Assembly: GCA_963741615.1 (NCBI GenBank)
Contig: CAVUIU010000027.1
Coordinates: 62,001 to 126,000, forward strand
Reading direction: 5' to 3'
Source: UBA9676 sp963741615
GTDB lineage: Bacteria > Actinomycetota > Actinomycetes > Streptosporangiales > Streptosporangiaceae
Length of the DNA stretch: 64,000 bases
The notes beneath the pieces are model-generated. The model was not told the origin of the DNA and ran no database searches. It worked only from the letters and a program-made list of their open reading frames with translations. The translations under genes were made by a program, and so were the position numbers. The number at the start of each line of letters is the position of its first letter. Position 1 is the first letter of the stretch. Shown here piece by piece: positions 55,322 to 63,529 of the stretch.

Positions 55322-55930
55322 ATGAGTACTGAGAAGCAGAGTGCGCAGGCTAACTCGCTGGAGCAGATACGCGGCTGGTTCACCGGCCGGCTGCCCGATG
55401 AATGGTTCGTGGGCGCGCCGGAGATCGCGATCGACCGGGAGGAGATCACGGTCATCGGCCACCTGGCCAGCCCAGGGGCATCGGCCGCTGCCTCCGCGAC
55501 CGGAGGCGAGGCCGCCCCGGCGGCGGACGATGGCGCCACCGCGGAGGGTGCGGCGGACCGGTCCGAGGCCGAGGCCGACGCCGCCGCGGCCGGCCGCAGC
55601 AGGCGGTTCCGTGAGCAGACCCGTGACGCCCGGATCGAGATCGCCCGGGAGGCGGAGCACACGTTCGGCCGCAAGGTCTCCTGGGGCGTGATCTGTGACA
55701 ACCGGAAGGTGATGTTCACCACACTTTCCATTCCGGTGATGACCCGGCTCCGCCAGTCGGAGCGGCGTGTGCTTGACACGCTCGTGGACGCCGGGGTGGC
55801 CCGCAGCCGCAGTGATGCCCTCGCCTGGTGCGTGCGGCTGGTCGGTGAGCACGAGGACTCCTGGCTCTCCGACTTGCGGGAGGCGTTGCGCCGTGTGGAG
55901 GCGGTTCGCGCGGAGGGGCCGCACGCGTGA
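55322..55930 (+). CDS. Conserved actinobacterial protein, unknown function
   Basis: 202 residues from ATG 55322. N-terminal GWFTGRLPDEWFVGAPEIAI, IDREEITVIGHL, an Ala/Glu/Asp-rich insertion (about 60-95), then AEHTFGRKVSWGVICDNRKV and a C-terminal helical part RLRQSERRVLDTLVDAGVAR, SRSDALAWCVRLVGEHEDSW. The last region resembles a ribbon-helix-helix-like segment; DNA binding is only a suggestion. The sequence before the ATG is a run of TAATTATTATTAC with no Shine-Dalgarno, which fits a leaderless mRNA with its -10 box there. Confidence 0.8.
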   Translation: MSTEKQSAQANSLEQIRGWFTGRLPDEWFVGAPEIAIDREEITVIGHLASPGASAAASATGGEAAPAADDGATAEGAADRSEAEADAAAAGRSRRFREQTRDARIEIAREAEHTFGRKVSWGVICDNRKVMFTTLSIPVMTRLRQSERRVLDTLVDAGVARSRSDALAWCVRLVGEHEDSWLSDLREALRRVEAVRAEGPHA

Positions 55931-56291
55931 CCAGCCATGAATTGCCGCCAGCGGTTTAAACCAAAAGTCTAAACCAAAGGCCAGGGAAAGCGCCGCCGGC
56001 ATCGCCGAGTACCGGCCAAATGTGGGCTTTCCCGTACCTCGCCGGACATGGTTTTCGCCCTTCTCCCAAGGGATCTCGCCGTGCTTGCCGGCCTAGGCCG
56101 GCCCCGCCCCGGCGACCGCGCGCCGATCATCCGCGCAGGGGCGGGGCATAAGCGCCGGGCCATCCGCAATTGACTGGGTCATGCCGGGGTACACTCCCCA
56201 GATCCCGCAGCGCAGGGCGCACATGGCTGTGTGCTGCGGAACGCAGTCCCGGGCACGGAGCGTGCAAGGGCGCGCCCAGGAGGAGGAGCAC
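55931..56291. other. Intergenic region before pckA
   Basis: 361 bp. AT-richer near 55940-55985. TTGACT (56170) and TACACT (56190) look like promoter boxes but are only 14 bases apart. The open frame upstream of the pckA start has no family similarity. No other gene seen. Confidence 0.45.
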
Positions 56292-57827
56292 GTGGCGCAC
56301 GAGGTAAAAGCGGCAAAGGTGGAGTGGAATCGGCCCGCGGATCGTCTTCGCGAGCTGGCGGAGGAAATGCCAAACGCGGTGCTCACTGAGTTTGGCAATG
56401 TCGCGGTGAAGGCGAAGGTGGACTCCCGCAGCACACGGTCAACCTACATCGTCGAAGACTCGACCAATGCCACCAGGCAAACGATGACCCGGGCGGAATT
56501 CGACCGCGTCGCGGCGGAGCAGGACGCCTACATCGCCGAGAGCCACGTGGTGGTCGTGGACGGCTACATCGGGTCGGACCCTGGCTTCCGGACCCGGGCA
56601 CGGCTGCTCATGGAGGCCGCCAACGCCAACGTGGCGGGCATGCAGCAGCAGCTGTACTACCCCGTGGATGACGACTACGACCCGGCGACCTGGGAGCCGG
56701 ACACCACGGTCATCTACACGCCGAACCTCCCTGCTCCCGGCTACCCGGACGACCGGGTCATCGCCGTCAACCTCTCCTGCAATATCACCCGCGTGCTCAA
56801 CTCCGACTACTTCGGTGAGTCGAAGAAGGGCGGGCTGCGGATGTGGAACAACATCGTCTACGACCGCGGTGGCCTGGCCCTGCACGCGGGGTGCAAGGTG
56901 ATGCCGGTCGGCGGCCGGCCGCGGGCAATCCTCATCGTGGGCCTGTCCGGCACCGGCAAGACCACGACCACCTTCACCACCCAGCTGGGGAGCAAGCCGG
57001 CCCAGGACGACTTCATCGCGCTCATGCCCGGCGGCCGGGTCTACACGACCGAGAACGGCTGCTTCGCCAAGACCTTCGGGCTCGATCCCGACTTCGAGCC
57101 CGCCATCTACCACGCGACCATCAAGCCGGACGCCTACCTGGAGAACGTCTCGGTCAACGGCGCCGGGACCGTCAACTTCTTCGACACCTCCTACACCAAG
57201 AACGGCCGCACGACCTGGCCCTTCTCCTACGTCGACCCGTGGCCGGCGAACGACATCCCGCCAGCGGAGTTCCTGCTCATCCTCAACCGGAACGAGAACA
57301 TCGTGCCCGGTGTGGCGCGCCTGGACCGGGCACGGGCCGCCGCGTACTTCATGCTGGGCGAGACCACCGGCACCTCGGCCGGCGGCAAGGACGAAGAGGG
57401 CAAGTTCCTGCGCGTGCCCGGGACCAACCCCTTCTTCCCGCGCGACATGTCCGACATGGGCAACCGGATGCTGGAACTGCTCGACGGCCACGAGATGAAG
57501 GTGTTCGTGCTGAACACCGGCCGGGTGGGGGGCGGTGACGAGCATGAGGGGTCCAAGAAGCTCACCATCCCGGACTCGTCCGCCATCGTCCAGGCGCTCG
57601 TGGAGGGCACCATCAGCTGGACCACCGACCCGGACTTCGGGTACGAGATCGCCGAATCGGTGCCGGGGATCGGGGACATCGAACTCCTCCAGCCTCGCCG
57701 GCTCTATGAGCGGCAGGACAGGATGGACGAGTACGAGGCGATGGTGGCCCGGATGAAGCGGGAGCGCCGGGAGTACCTGTCCTCGTTCACCAGCCTTGAC
57801 GAGGCCATCGTCAAGTCGATCGGCTGA
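56292..57827 (+). CDS. pckA: Phosphoenolpyruvate carboxykinase, ATP type
   Basis: 511 residues from GTG 56292 (AGGAGG 5 bases upstream). It converts oxaloacetate plus ATP to PEP for gluconeogenesis. ATP-type signatures: Walker A GLSGTGKTTTTF (from residue 217), GGRVYTTENGCFAKT region, QDDFIALMPGG (metal-binding Asp), and TSAGGKDEEGKF. GTP-type enzymes have different sequences. The extended frame from 56181 is rejected. Many actinobacteria carry only the GTP enzyme, so this form is worth noting. Confidence 0.95.
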   Translation: MAHEVKAAKVEWNRPADRLRELAEEMPNAVLTEFGNVAVKAKVDSRSTRSTYIVEDSTNATRQTMTRAEFDRVAAEQDAYIAESHVVVVDGYIGSDPGFRTRARLLMEAANANVAGMQQQLYYPVDDDYDPATWEPDTTVIYTPNLPAPGYPDDRVIAVNLSCNITRVLNSDYFGESKKGGLRMWNNIVYDRGGLALHAGCKVMPVGGRPRAILIVGLSGTGKTTTTFTTQLGSKPAQDDFIALMPGGRVYTTENGCFAKTFGLDPDFEPAIYHATIKPDAYLENVSVNGAGTVNFFDTSYTKNGRTTWPFSYVDPWPANDIPPAEFLLILNRNENIVPGVARLDRARAAAYFMLGETTGTSAGGKDEEGKFLRVPGTNPFFPRDMSDMGNRMLELLDGHEMKVFVLNTGRVGGGDEHEGSKKLTIPDSSAIVQALVEGTISWTTDPDFGYEIAESVPGIGDIELLQPRRLYERQDRMDEYEAMVARMKRERREYLSSFTSLDEAIVKSIG

Positions 57828-58219
57828 CCGGCCTGGCCCGGCCCCGCCCGCCCGGCCCGGCCGGTACCGCAGCCCCGCGTCCGGCTCACGCCGACGGCGG
57901 GGCCGTGGCCTGCCCGGCTTGACGGCGCCCTGGCCGGGGCTTTACTGGATCTTGCCCGTGTTCGGTGTGCTGGCATGGCTCCCGGCGTGGCACGATGAAA
58001 GAGCCGGTCCGCCCGCTGGGCAGGCCCGGCCGTCCCGGGGCGCCAGCTGTCACGATCGCGGCCCGGTGGTGACATCCTTGATAGCGTGCTCAGTGGCGAT
58101 GGCACTGCTGCCCCGCTAGCCTCACCGCCCACAGAGGCCACAGCGCTCACCGGGTTATCACCCGGCGCGGCATCTGGCCGTTCCGGCGTCAGCAAGGCAT
58201 CAGCGGAGAGAAGGTTGGG
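57828..58219. other. Intergenic region, pckA to isoprenyl transferase
   Basis: 392 bp. GC-rich with scattered short inverted repeats near the pckA stop (CGGCCTGGCCCGGCC region) that may terminate transcription. It must contain the promoter of the downstream gene; no clear boxes. No convincing gene. Confidence 0.45.
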
Positions 58220-58981
58220 ATGGGATTTCGCGATCTCGTCTACCGGCTGTACGAGCGGAGGCTGGAGGCATCGCTCTCGGGGCACTCGATCCCGCGGCAC
58301 GTCGGGGTGATCCTGGATGGCAACCGGCGGTGGGCGCGGTCCGCCGGCCTGGCCGACGTGAGTTCCGGCCATCAGAAGGGCGCCGATCACATCTTCGAAC
58401 TGCTCGCCTGGTGCCGCCAGGCCGGCGTGGAGGTGGTCACCCTGTGGCTGCTGTCCACCGACAACCTCGCCCGCCCGGACGCCGAGGTCGAGGCGCTGCT
58501 CCGGATCATCGAGACCACCGTGCAGGGACTGGTCGCCCAGGGCTGGCACGTCAAGCCGGTCGGCGCCCTCGACCTGCTCCCGGCGGAGACGGCGCAGGTG
58601 CTCAAGGACGCCGCCGAGGCCACCACGGACACCCCGGGGCTGCTGGTGAACGTCGCCGTCGGGTACGGCGGCAGGCGCGAGATCGCGGACGCCGTCAGGT
58701 CCCTGCTCTACGATCACGCCACCAAGGGCACCAGCATCGAGGAACTCGCGGAGATCCTCGACGTGGAGCACATCGCCGACCACCTGTACACGGCGGGCCT
58801 GCCCGACCCGGACCTGGTCATCAGGACCTCGGGGGAGCAGCGGCTTGGCGGGTTCATGCTGTGGCAGAGCGTGCACTCGGAGTTCTACTTCTGCGACGCC
58901 TACTGGCCGGCCTTCCGGCGGGTCGATTTCCTGCGCGCCCTGCGCTCGTACGCGGCGCGTCACCGGCGGTTCGGTTCCTGA
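58220..58981 (+). CDS. uppS: cis-Prenyltransferase (isoprenyl transferase, UppS family)
   Basis: 253 residues. Conserved regions HVGVILDGNRRWAR (catalytic Asp and Mg/diphosphate binding), GHQKGADHIFELLAWC, TLWLLSTDNLARP, and the C-terminal DLVIRTSGEQRLGGFMLWQS with SEFYF. It condenses isopentenyl diphosphate to cis-polyprenyl diphosphate, the lipid carrier of cell-wall synthesis, or a short Z-prenyl diphosphate. Actinobacteria often have two paralogues; I cannot tell chain length. Confidence 0.94.
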   Translation: MGFRDLVYRLYERRLEASLSGHSIPRHVGVILDGNRRWARSAGLADVSSGHQKGADHIFELLAWCRQAGVEVVTLWLLSTDNLARPDAEVEALLRIIETTVQGLVAQGWHVKPVGALDLLPAETAQVLKDAAEATTDTPGLLVNVAVGYGGRREIADAVRSLLYDHATKGTSIEELAEILDVEHIADHLYTAGLPDPDLVIRTSGEQRLGGFMLWQSVHSEFYFCDAYWPAFRRVDFLRALRSYAARHRRFGS

Positions 58982-59141
58982 CCACCAGCGCATCGGCGTG
59001 ACTGTGACGCGGTGCACAGGTACTTCCGGGACAGGCCCAGCCCAGGTACCGTCAGAGCTGGATGGGCGGTGCGTCGCCGCCCGCCGGGAAGGCCCTCGAC
59101 ATCCTCGAGCTTGTTGCCGGAGCACACAGGCGAGACGAGCG

Positions 59142-59162
59142 AAGGGCCGGCGACCGGCCTTT
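59142..59162 (+). other. Hairpin in the PhoH leader region
   Basis: AAGGGCCGG-CGA-CCGGCCTTT, nine pairs (one G-T), with T-rich 3' side. A second small hairpin GACAC-TTCT-GTGTC follows at about 59187. The 256-bp space between the prenyltransferase and PhoH is long and structured; it could be a terminator for the upstream gene or a regulatory leader. I do not recognise a known riboswitch. Confidence 0.5.
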
Positions 59163-59237
59163 CGCGGGGCGGTCCCGGTCTGACCGACACTTCTGTGTCC
59201 GAACGAGGCGCCTACCCCGGCGCCCAGGGGAGAACGA

Positions 59238-60632
59238 GTGGCCAGTTCTTCTGACCGCCGCTCAGCGCGGCACAGCAGTACCCGAAGCGACACCGACAGC
59301 CCCCGTGCTGAAGAAGCCAGCGCAGCCAGCGCCCGGCGGCACACGTATGTCCTGGACACCAGCGTTCTGCTCGCCGACCCGGCGGCCATCGGCCGGTTCG
59401 CCGAGCATCGCGTTGTCCTGCCCGTCGTGGTCATCACCGAACTGGAGGCCAAACGCCACCATCCCGAACTGGGTTTCTTCGCCCGCCAGGCCCTGCGGCA
59501 CCTGGACGACCTGCGGATCACATACGGGCGCCTCGACGCCGACCTCCCGGTCGGCGACCTGGGCGGGACCGTCCGGGTCGAGCTGAACCATGCCGACCCC
59601 CAGGTGCTGCCGCCCGGCTTCCGGCTCGGTGACAACGACACGCGGATACTGTCGGTCGCGCGCAGCCTCGCTGCCGAGGGGGACGACGTGGTCCTCGTCA
59701 GCAAGGATCTGCCCCTGCGGGTGAAGGCGGCCTCCATCGGCCTGACCGCGCAGGAGTACCGGGCCGAACTGCCCCCCGACTCCGGCTGGACCGGCATGGC
59801 CGAGGTGGACATCACCGCGGCCGAGATCGACGAGCTGTACGAGACCGGGAAGCTTGACCTCCCGGCCGCCAGGGAACTGCCCTGCCACACCGGGCTCGTG
59901 CTGGCTGGGGGTACGGCCAGCGGCTCCAGCGCCCTCGCGCGGGTGCTCCCGGACAAGTCGGTGCGACTGGTCCGCGGCGACCGGGAGGCGTTCGGGCTGC
60001 GCGGCCGGAGCGCGGAACAGCGGGTGGCGCTCGAGCTGCTGCTCGACCCCGACATCGGCATCGTCTCGCTGGGCGGGCGCGCAGGCACGGGGAAATCGGC
60101 GCTCGCCCTGTGCGCGGGGCTGGAAGCGGTCATGGACCGGCGCCAGCACCGCAAGGTGGTGGTGTTCCGCCCGCTGTACGCGGTCGGCGGCCAGGAGCTT
60201 GGCTACCTGCCGGGCTCGGAAGCCGACAAGATGAACCCGTGGGCGCAGGCGGTCTACGACACCCTGTCGGCGGTGACCTCGCAGGACGTCATCGACGAGG
60301 TGCTGGCCAGGGACATGTTCGAGGTGCTCCCGCTGACCCACATCCGCGGCCGCTCGCTGCACGACTCGTTCGTGATCGTGGACGAGGCCCAGTCGCTGGA
60401 GCGCGGTGTGCTGCTCACGGTGCTGTCGCGGATCGGCTCGGGCTCACGGGTGGTCCTCACCCACGACATCGCCCAGCGTGACAACCTGCGGGTGGGCAGG
60501 CACGACGGGGTGGTGGCGGTGATCGAGAAGCTCAAGGGGCACCCGCTGTTCGCGCATGTGACCCTGGTCCGCTCGGAGCGGTCCCCGATCGCTGCTCTGG
60601 TGACCGAGATGCTGGAGGACTCCGGCCTGTAA
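59238..60632 (+). CDS. phoH2: PIN-PhoH protein (PhoH2-type RNase/helicase)
   Basis: 464 residues. Ser/Arg-rich start, PIN domain (about 35-175; YVLDTSVLLADPAAIGRFAE, EAKRHHPELGF, SKDLPLRVKAASIG) and PhoH ATPase (about 250-460; Walker A GGRAGTGKSALA, Walker B SFVIVDEAQSLERG, SRIGSGSRVVLTHDIAQRDN). In mycobacteria and thermophiles such fusions unwind and cut RNA and replace PIN toxins. No antitoxin-like gene is visible upstream; a structured leader is. GTG at 59238. Confidence 0.93.
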   Translation: MASSSDRRSARHSSTRSDTDSPRAEEASAASARRHTYVLDTSVLLADPAAIGRFAEHRVVLPVVVITELEAKRHHPELGFFARQALRHLDDLRITYGRLDADLPVGDLGGTVRVELNHADPQVLPPGFRLGDNDTRILSVARSLAAEGDDVVLVSKDLPLRVKAASIGLTAQEYRAELPPDSGWTGMAEVDITAAEIDELYETGKLDLPAARELPCHTGLVLAGGTASGSSALARVLPDKSVRLVRGDREAFGLRGRSAEQRVALELLLDPDIGIVSLGGRAGTGKSALALCAGLEAVMDRRQHRKVVVFRPLYAVGGQELGYLPGSEADKMNPWAQAVYDTLSAVTSQDVIDEVLARDMFEVLPLTHIRGRSLHDSFVIVDEAQSLERGVLLTVLSRIGSGSRVVLTHDIAQRDNLRVGRHDGVVAVIEKLKGHPLFAHVTLVRSERSPIAALVTEMLEDSGL

Positions 60633-60802
60633 ACGCGCCCGCATGGCGGTGCCGTGTCCGCGTCACGGGCGGCGTATCGCGGGTACGGTTACCTCGTCAT
60701 GAACGACGTACCCCAGTCGCCCGCCCAGCCCACCCGGCCCGCGGAGCCCGACCAGGCCGGCCCGGCCAGCCCGGCCGGGCTGCCATCACGACCCGCACGC
60801 CG

Positions 60803-61882
60803 GTGTCGGTGATCATGCCCGTGCGGGACGAGCAGCGGAACCTGGAGGAGGCCGTCGGGCATGTGCTCGCGCAGGAGTACCCGGCCGAGGTCGAGGTGGT
60901 GCTCGCGGTCGGTCCCTCGCGCGATGCCACCCACGAGATAGCGGCGCGCCTGGCCGCCGATCCCCGGGTCACCGTGGTGGCCAACCCCAGCGGGCTCATC
61001 CCCGCCGCGAACAACGTGGCGATCAAGGCGTCCCGCCATCCGATCGTCGCCCGGGTGGACGGGCACGCGCTGATACCCCCGGGATACCTGCAGCAAGCGG
61101 TCAGGACCCTGCAGGAGACCGGTGCGGACAACGTCGGCGGCATCATGGCCGCCGAGGGCGTGACCCCGTTCGGGCAGGCCGTCGCCTGGGCCATGACCTC
61201 GCCGGCGGGAGTCGGCAGCGCGCGTTTCCACACCGGTGGCCGGGCCGGGCCGGCCGACACCGTGTACCTGGGCGTCTACCGGCGGACGGCGCTGGAACAG
61301 GTGGGCGGCTATGACGAGAGCTATCTGCGGGCCGAGGACTGGGAGATGAACCACCGGATCCGGCAGGCCGGTGGGCTGATCTGGTTCCAGCCCGCGCTGC
61401 GGGTCACCTACCGTCCCCGCGCCTCCGTCGCCGCGCTCGCCAGGCAGTACTTCCACTACGGGCGCTGGCGCCGGGTGGTCTCCCGCCAGCACGCGGGGAC
61501 GATCAACCTGCGCTACCTTGCCCCGCCGGTGGCGCTTGCCGTGGTCGCCGCGGGCCTGCTGGCGGGCCTGCTGGGCCTGGCGGGCGGCGTACTCGGCCCC
61601 TGGCCGGCGCTGGCCTGGCTGACGCTGGGCTTCCTGGCGCCAGCGGCGTACCTGGCCGGGATCCTGGCGGTGGCGGCGACCGCCGCCCGCGCCCTGCCCG
61701 TCCCGGCGCTGGCCTGGCTGCCGGTGGCCCTGGTCACCATGCATATGGCGTGGGGCTTCGGTTTTCTCACCAGCCCTCGCAGCCTCATCCCTGGTTATGG
61801 TTCCCGGGCTTCCCGGGAACCCGGGCCGTTACCGGCTCCCGCAGCAGGGACTCGGCGATGGCCAGATCACGCGGATAGGTGA
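60803..61882 (+). CDS. Family 2 glycosyltransferase
   Basis: 359 residues from GTG 60803. GT-A fold: SVIMPVRDEQRNLEEAVGHV, DGHALIPPGYLQQAVRTLQE, YDESYLRAEDWEMNHRIRQA (ED acid motif), then three to four C-terminal helices. Membrane-bound, probably adding a sugar to a lipid or polymer. The start is poor: no Shine-Dalgarno. An ATG at 60699 opens MNDVPQSPAQPTRPAEPDQA in a different frame and could be the true N-terminus with a frameshift near 60760-60790. It overlaps the convergent IspD-like gene by 98 bp. Confidence 0.88.
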   Translation: MSVIMPVRDEQRNLEEAVGHVLAQEYPAEVEVVLAVGPSRDATHEIAARLAADPRVTVVANPSGLIPAANNVAIKASRHPIVARVDGHALIPPGYLQQAVRTLQETGADNVGGIMAAEGVTPFGQAVAWAMTSPAGVGSARFHTGGRAGPADTVYLGVYRRTALEQVGGYDESYLRAEDWEMNHRIRQAGGLIWFQPALRVTYRPRASVAALARQYFHYGRWRRVVSRQHAGTINLRYLAPPVALAVVAAGLLAGLLGLAGGVLGPWPALAWLTLGFLAPAAYLAGILAVAATAARALPVPALAWLPVALVTMHMAWGFGFLTSPRSLIPGYGSRASREPGPLPAPAAGTRRWPDHADR

Positions 61883-62528
61883 TCTTGATGTTGCGCTCGC
61901 TGCCCGGCACCACGTGAACGCCGAGTTCCGGAAGGTAGCGCAGCACGATCCCGCAGTCGTCGGTCGCGGGCAGCCCGCCGAAGCCGGGGTCGGCGTCGGC
62001 GAGCTGGTAGGCGTGGCGGATCACCGACAGCCGGAACCCCTGCGGGGTCTGGCAGCGGGCCAGGCTGTCCCGGCGTGGCATGCCGGTCATCACCCCCCCG
62101 CTGACGACGGCGATGGTGTCGGACGAGGGGATGGCCACCCCCACCGCCCGGTGGCCGGTGAGCGCCGCCACGCAGCCGGCGATGATCTGCTGGCTGACCA
62201 GCGGCCGGGCGGCGTCGTGGAACAGGACGTCGCACTCCTCGTCGCCGAGTTCGGCGATGGCCCGCCGGGTGGACCCCGTCCGGGTGGACCCGCCATCTAT
62301 GATCTTGCTCAGCTTGGCGTAACCGCCGGCCGAGAGCACCGCCCGCGCCTGGTGAGCATGACCGGCGGCCATGACCACCAGGATGCGGTCCACCCCGGGG
62401 GCCCGCTCGAACGCGGCGACGGAATGCTCGATCATCGGCCGCCCGGCCAGCGGGAGGAGCTGCTTGGGAACTGCTGTGCCGAACCGCTCGCCCGAGCCGC
62501 CTGCGAGCACCACCGCGACCGTCCGCAT
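61785..62528 (-). CDS. IspD/TarI-type cytidylyltransferase
   Basis: 247 residues. CTP-binding VVLAGGSGERFGTAVPKQLL, EHSVAAFE, DGGSTRTGSTRRAI, FHDAARPLVSQQIIAGCV, and KITYPRDLAIAESLL. It activates an alcohol phosphate with CTP: methylerythritol phosphate (IspD) or ribitol/glycerol phosphate (TarI-like). With a glycosyltransferase, a second nucleotidyltransferase and a polyol-phosphate dehydrogenase beside it and no ispF, I favour a polyol-activation role, but sequence alone does not settle it. Confidence 0.88.
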   Translation of the reverse strand: MRTVAVVLAGGSGERFGTAVPKQLLPLAGRPMIEHSVAAFERAPGVDRILVVMAAGHAHQARAVLSAGGYAKLSKIIDGGSTRTGSTRRAIAELGDEECDVLFHDAARPLVSQQIIAGCVAALTGHRAVGVAIPSSDTIAVVSGGVMTGMPRRDSLARCQTPQGFRLSVIRHAYQLADADPGFGGLPATDDCGIVLRYLPELGVHVVPGSERNIKITYPRDLAIAESLLREPVTARVPGKPGNHNQG

Positions 62529-62673
62529 GACGCGGACTCTACCGGCGGCGCTGACCCGGGCTGGCCCCGCCTGCGCGCGCCCTGTTGCCGGGGCCGCTGA
62601 CGGCGTATCTTAGATGGCTCTTGTGCTGGTCCGGGCTTTCCCGCCGGCTGGCGGCCCGAGAGGAGGAACGCTG

Positions 62674-63408
62674 GTGATCGGGCTGGTGCTGGCTGCCGGT
62701 GCCGGGAGGCGCCTGCGCCCCGACACCGACGAGCTGCCCAAGACTCTGCTGCCCGTGGCCGGGGCGACCACCATCCTCGACATCGCGCTGCGTAACCTGG
62801 CGGCCGCCGGGCTCACCGACATCGCGGTGGTGGTCGGGCACGCGGCTGAGGTGATCGCGGACGCCTCGGCCGACCTGGAACGGGCTCATGGGGTGAGCCT
62901 GACGCTGGTGCACAACGACCGTGCCCAGGACTGGAACAACGCCTACTCGCTCTGGCTGGCGCGCGAGTACCTGCGGCACGGCGCCCTGCTGGTCAACGGC
63001 GACACCGTGCACCCGGTGAGCGTGGAGAAGACACTGCTCGCCGCCCGCGGCGCGGCGGGGGTGATCATCGCGATCGACGACGTCAAGCCGCTCGCCGAGG
63101 AGGAGATGAAGGTCGTCCTCGACGAGCGGGGGCTGCTGGCCCGCATCACCAAGCAGATGGACCCGGCGCTCGCGCAGGGCGAGTACATCGGGGCCACCCT
63201 GATCGAGGCCGGGGCCGCGGGGATGCTCGCCGACGCGCTGGAGGCCACCTGGCGGCGCGATCCCGGCCTGTACTACGAGGACGGCTATCAGGAACTCGCC
63301 GACCGGGGCGGGCAGATCGCGGCGGCGCCGATCGGGGTGGTGGACTGGGTCGAGGTCGACAACCACGCCGACTTGCGCCGGGCACGGGAGATCGCCGCCC
63401 GCTGCTAG
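62674..63408 (+). CDS. LicC-like sugar/phosphocholine nucleotidyltransferase
   Basis: 244 residues from GTG 62674 (AGAGGAGG upstream). Nucleotidyltransferase signature GLVLAAGAGRRLRPDTDELP, KTLLPVAGATTILD, then DWNNAYSLWLAREYL and LLVNGDTVHPVSVEKTLL, WVEVDNHADLRRA. The NAYS pattern and short length resemble LicC-type cytidylyltransferases. It likely activates a small phosphorylated headgroup or sugar. Same direction as the dehydrogenase that follows. Confidence 0.88.
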   Translation: MIGLVLAAGAGRRLRPDTDELPKTLLPVAGATTILDIALRNLAAAGLTDIAVVVGHAAEVIADASADLERAHGVSLTLVHNDRAQDWNNAYSLWLAREYLRHGALLVNGDTVHPVSVEKTLLAARGAAGVIIAIDDVKPLAEEEMKVVLDERGLLARITKQMDPALAQGEYIGATLIEAGAAGMLADALEATWRRDPGLYYEDGYQELADRGGQIAAAPIGVVDWVEVDNHADLRRAREIAARC

Positions 63409-63529
63409 TCTCGCGGATGACGCGCAGGGCAGCGCGCTGGGGAACAGGCCCGCGCCAGGCCCGTTCACCCGCCGTCATCCGCCGCCGGTCCCCCCGGGGA
63501 GCCGCCGCACACCTTGAGGGAGGAGGCTC

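Noticed and set aside
58982..59237. c-di-AMP (ydaO) or cobalamin riboswitch before PhoH
   Set aside because: I could not match the conserved cores of either class; only generic hairpins were found.
57704..60154. 816-codon open frame antisense to uppS and phoH
   Set aside because: Covers two well-identified genes on the other strand and crosses their intergenic region; composition is Arg/Ser/Pro-rich without domains.
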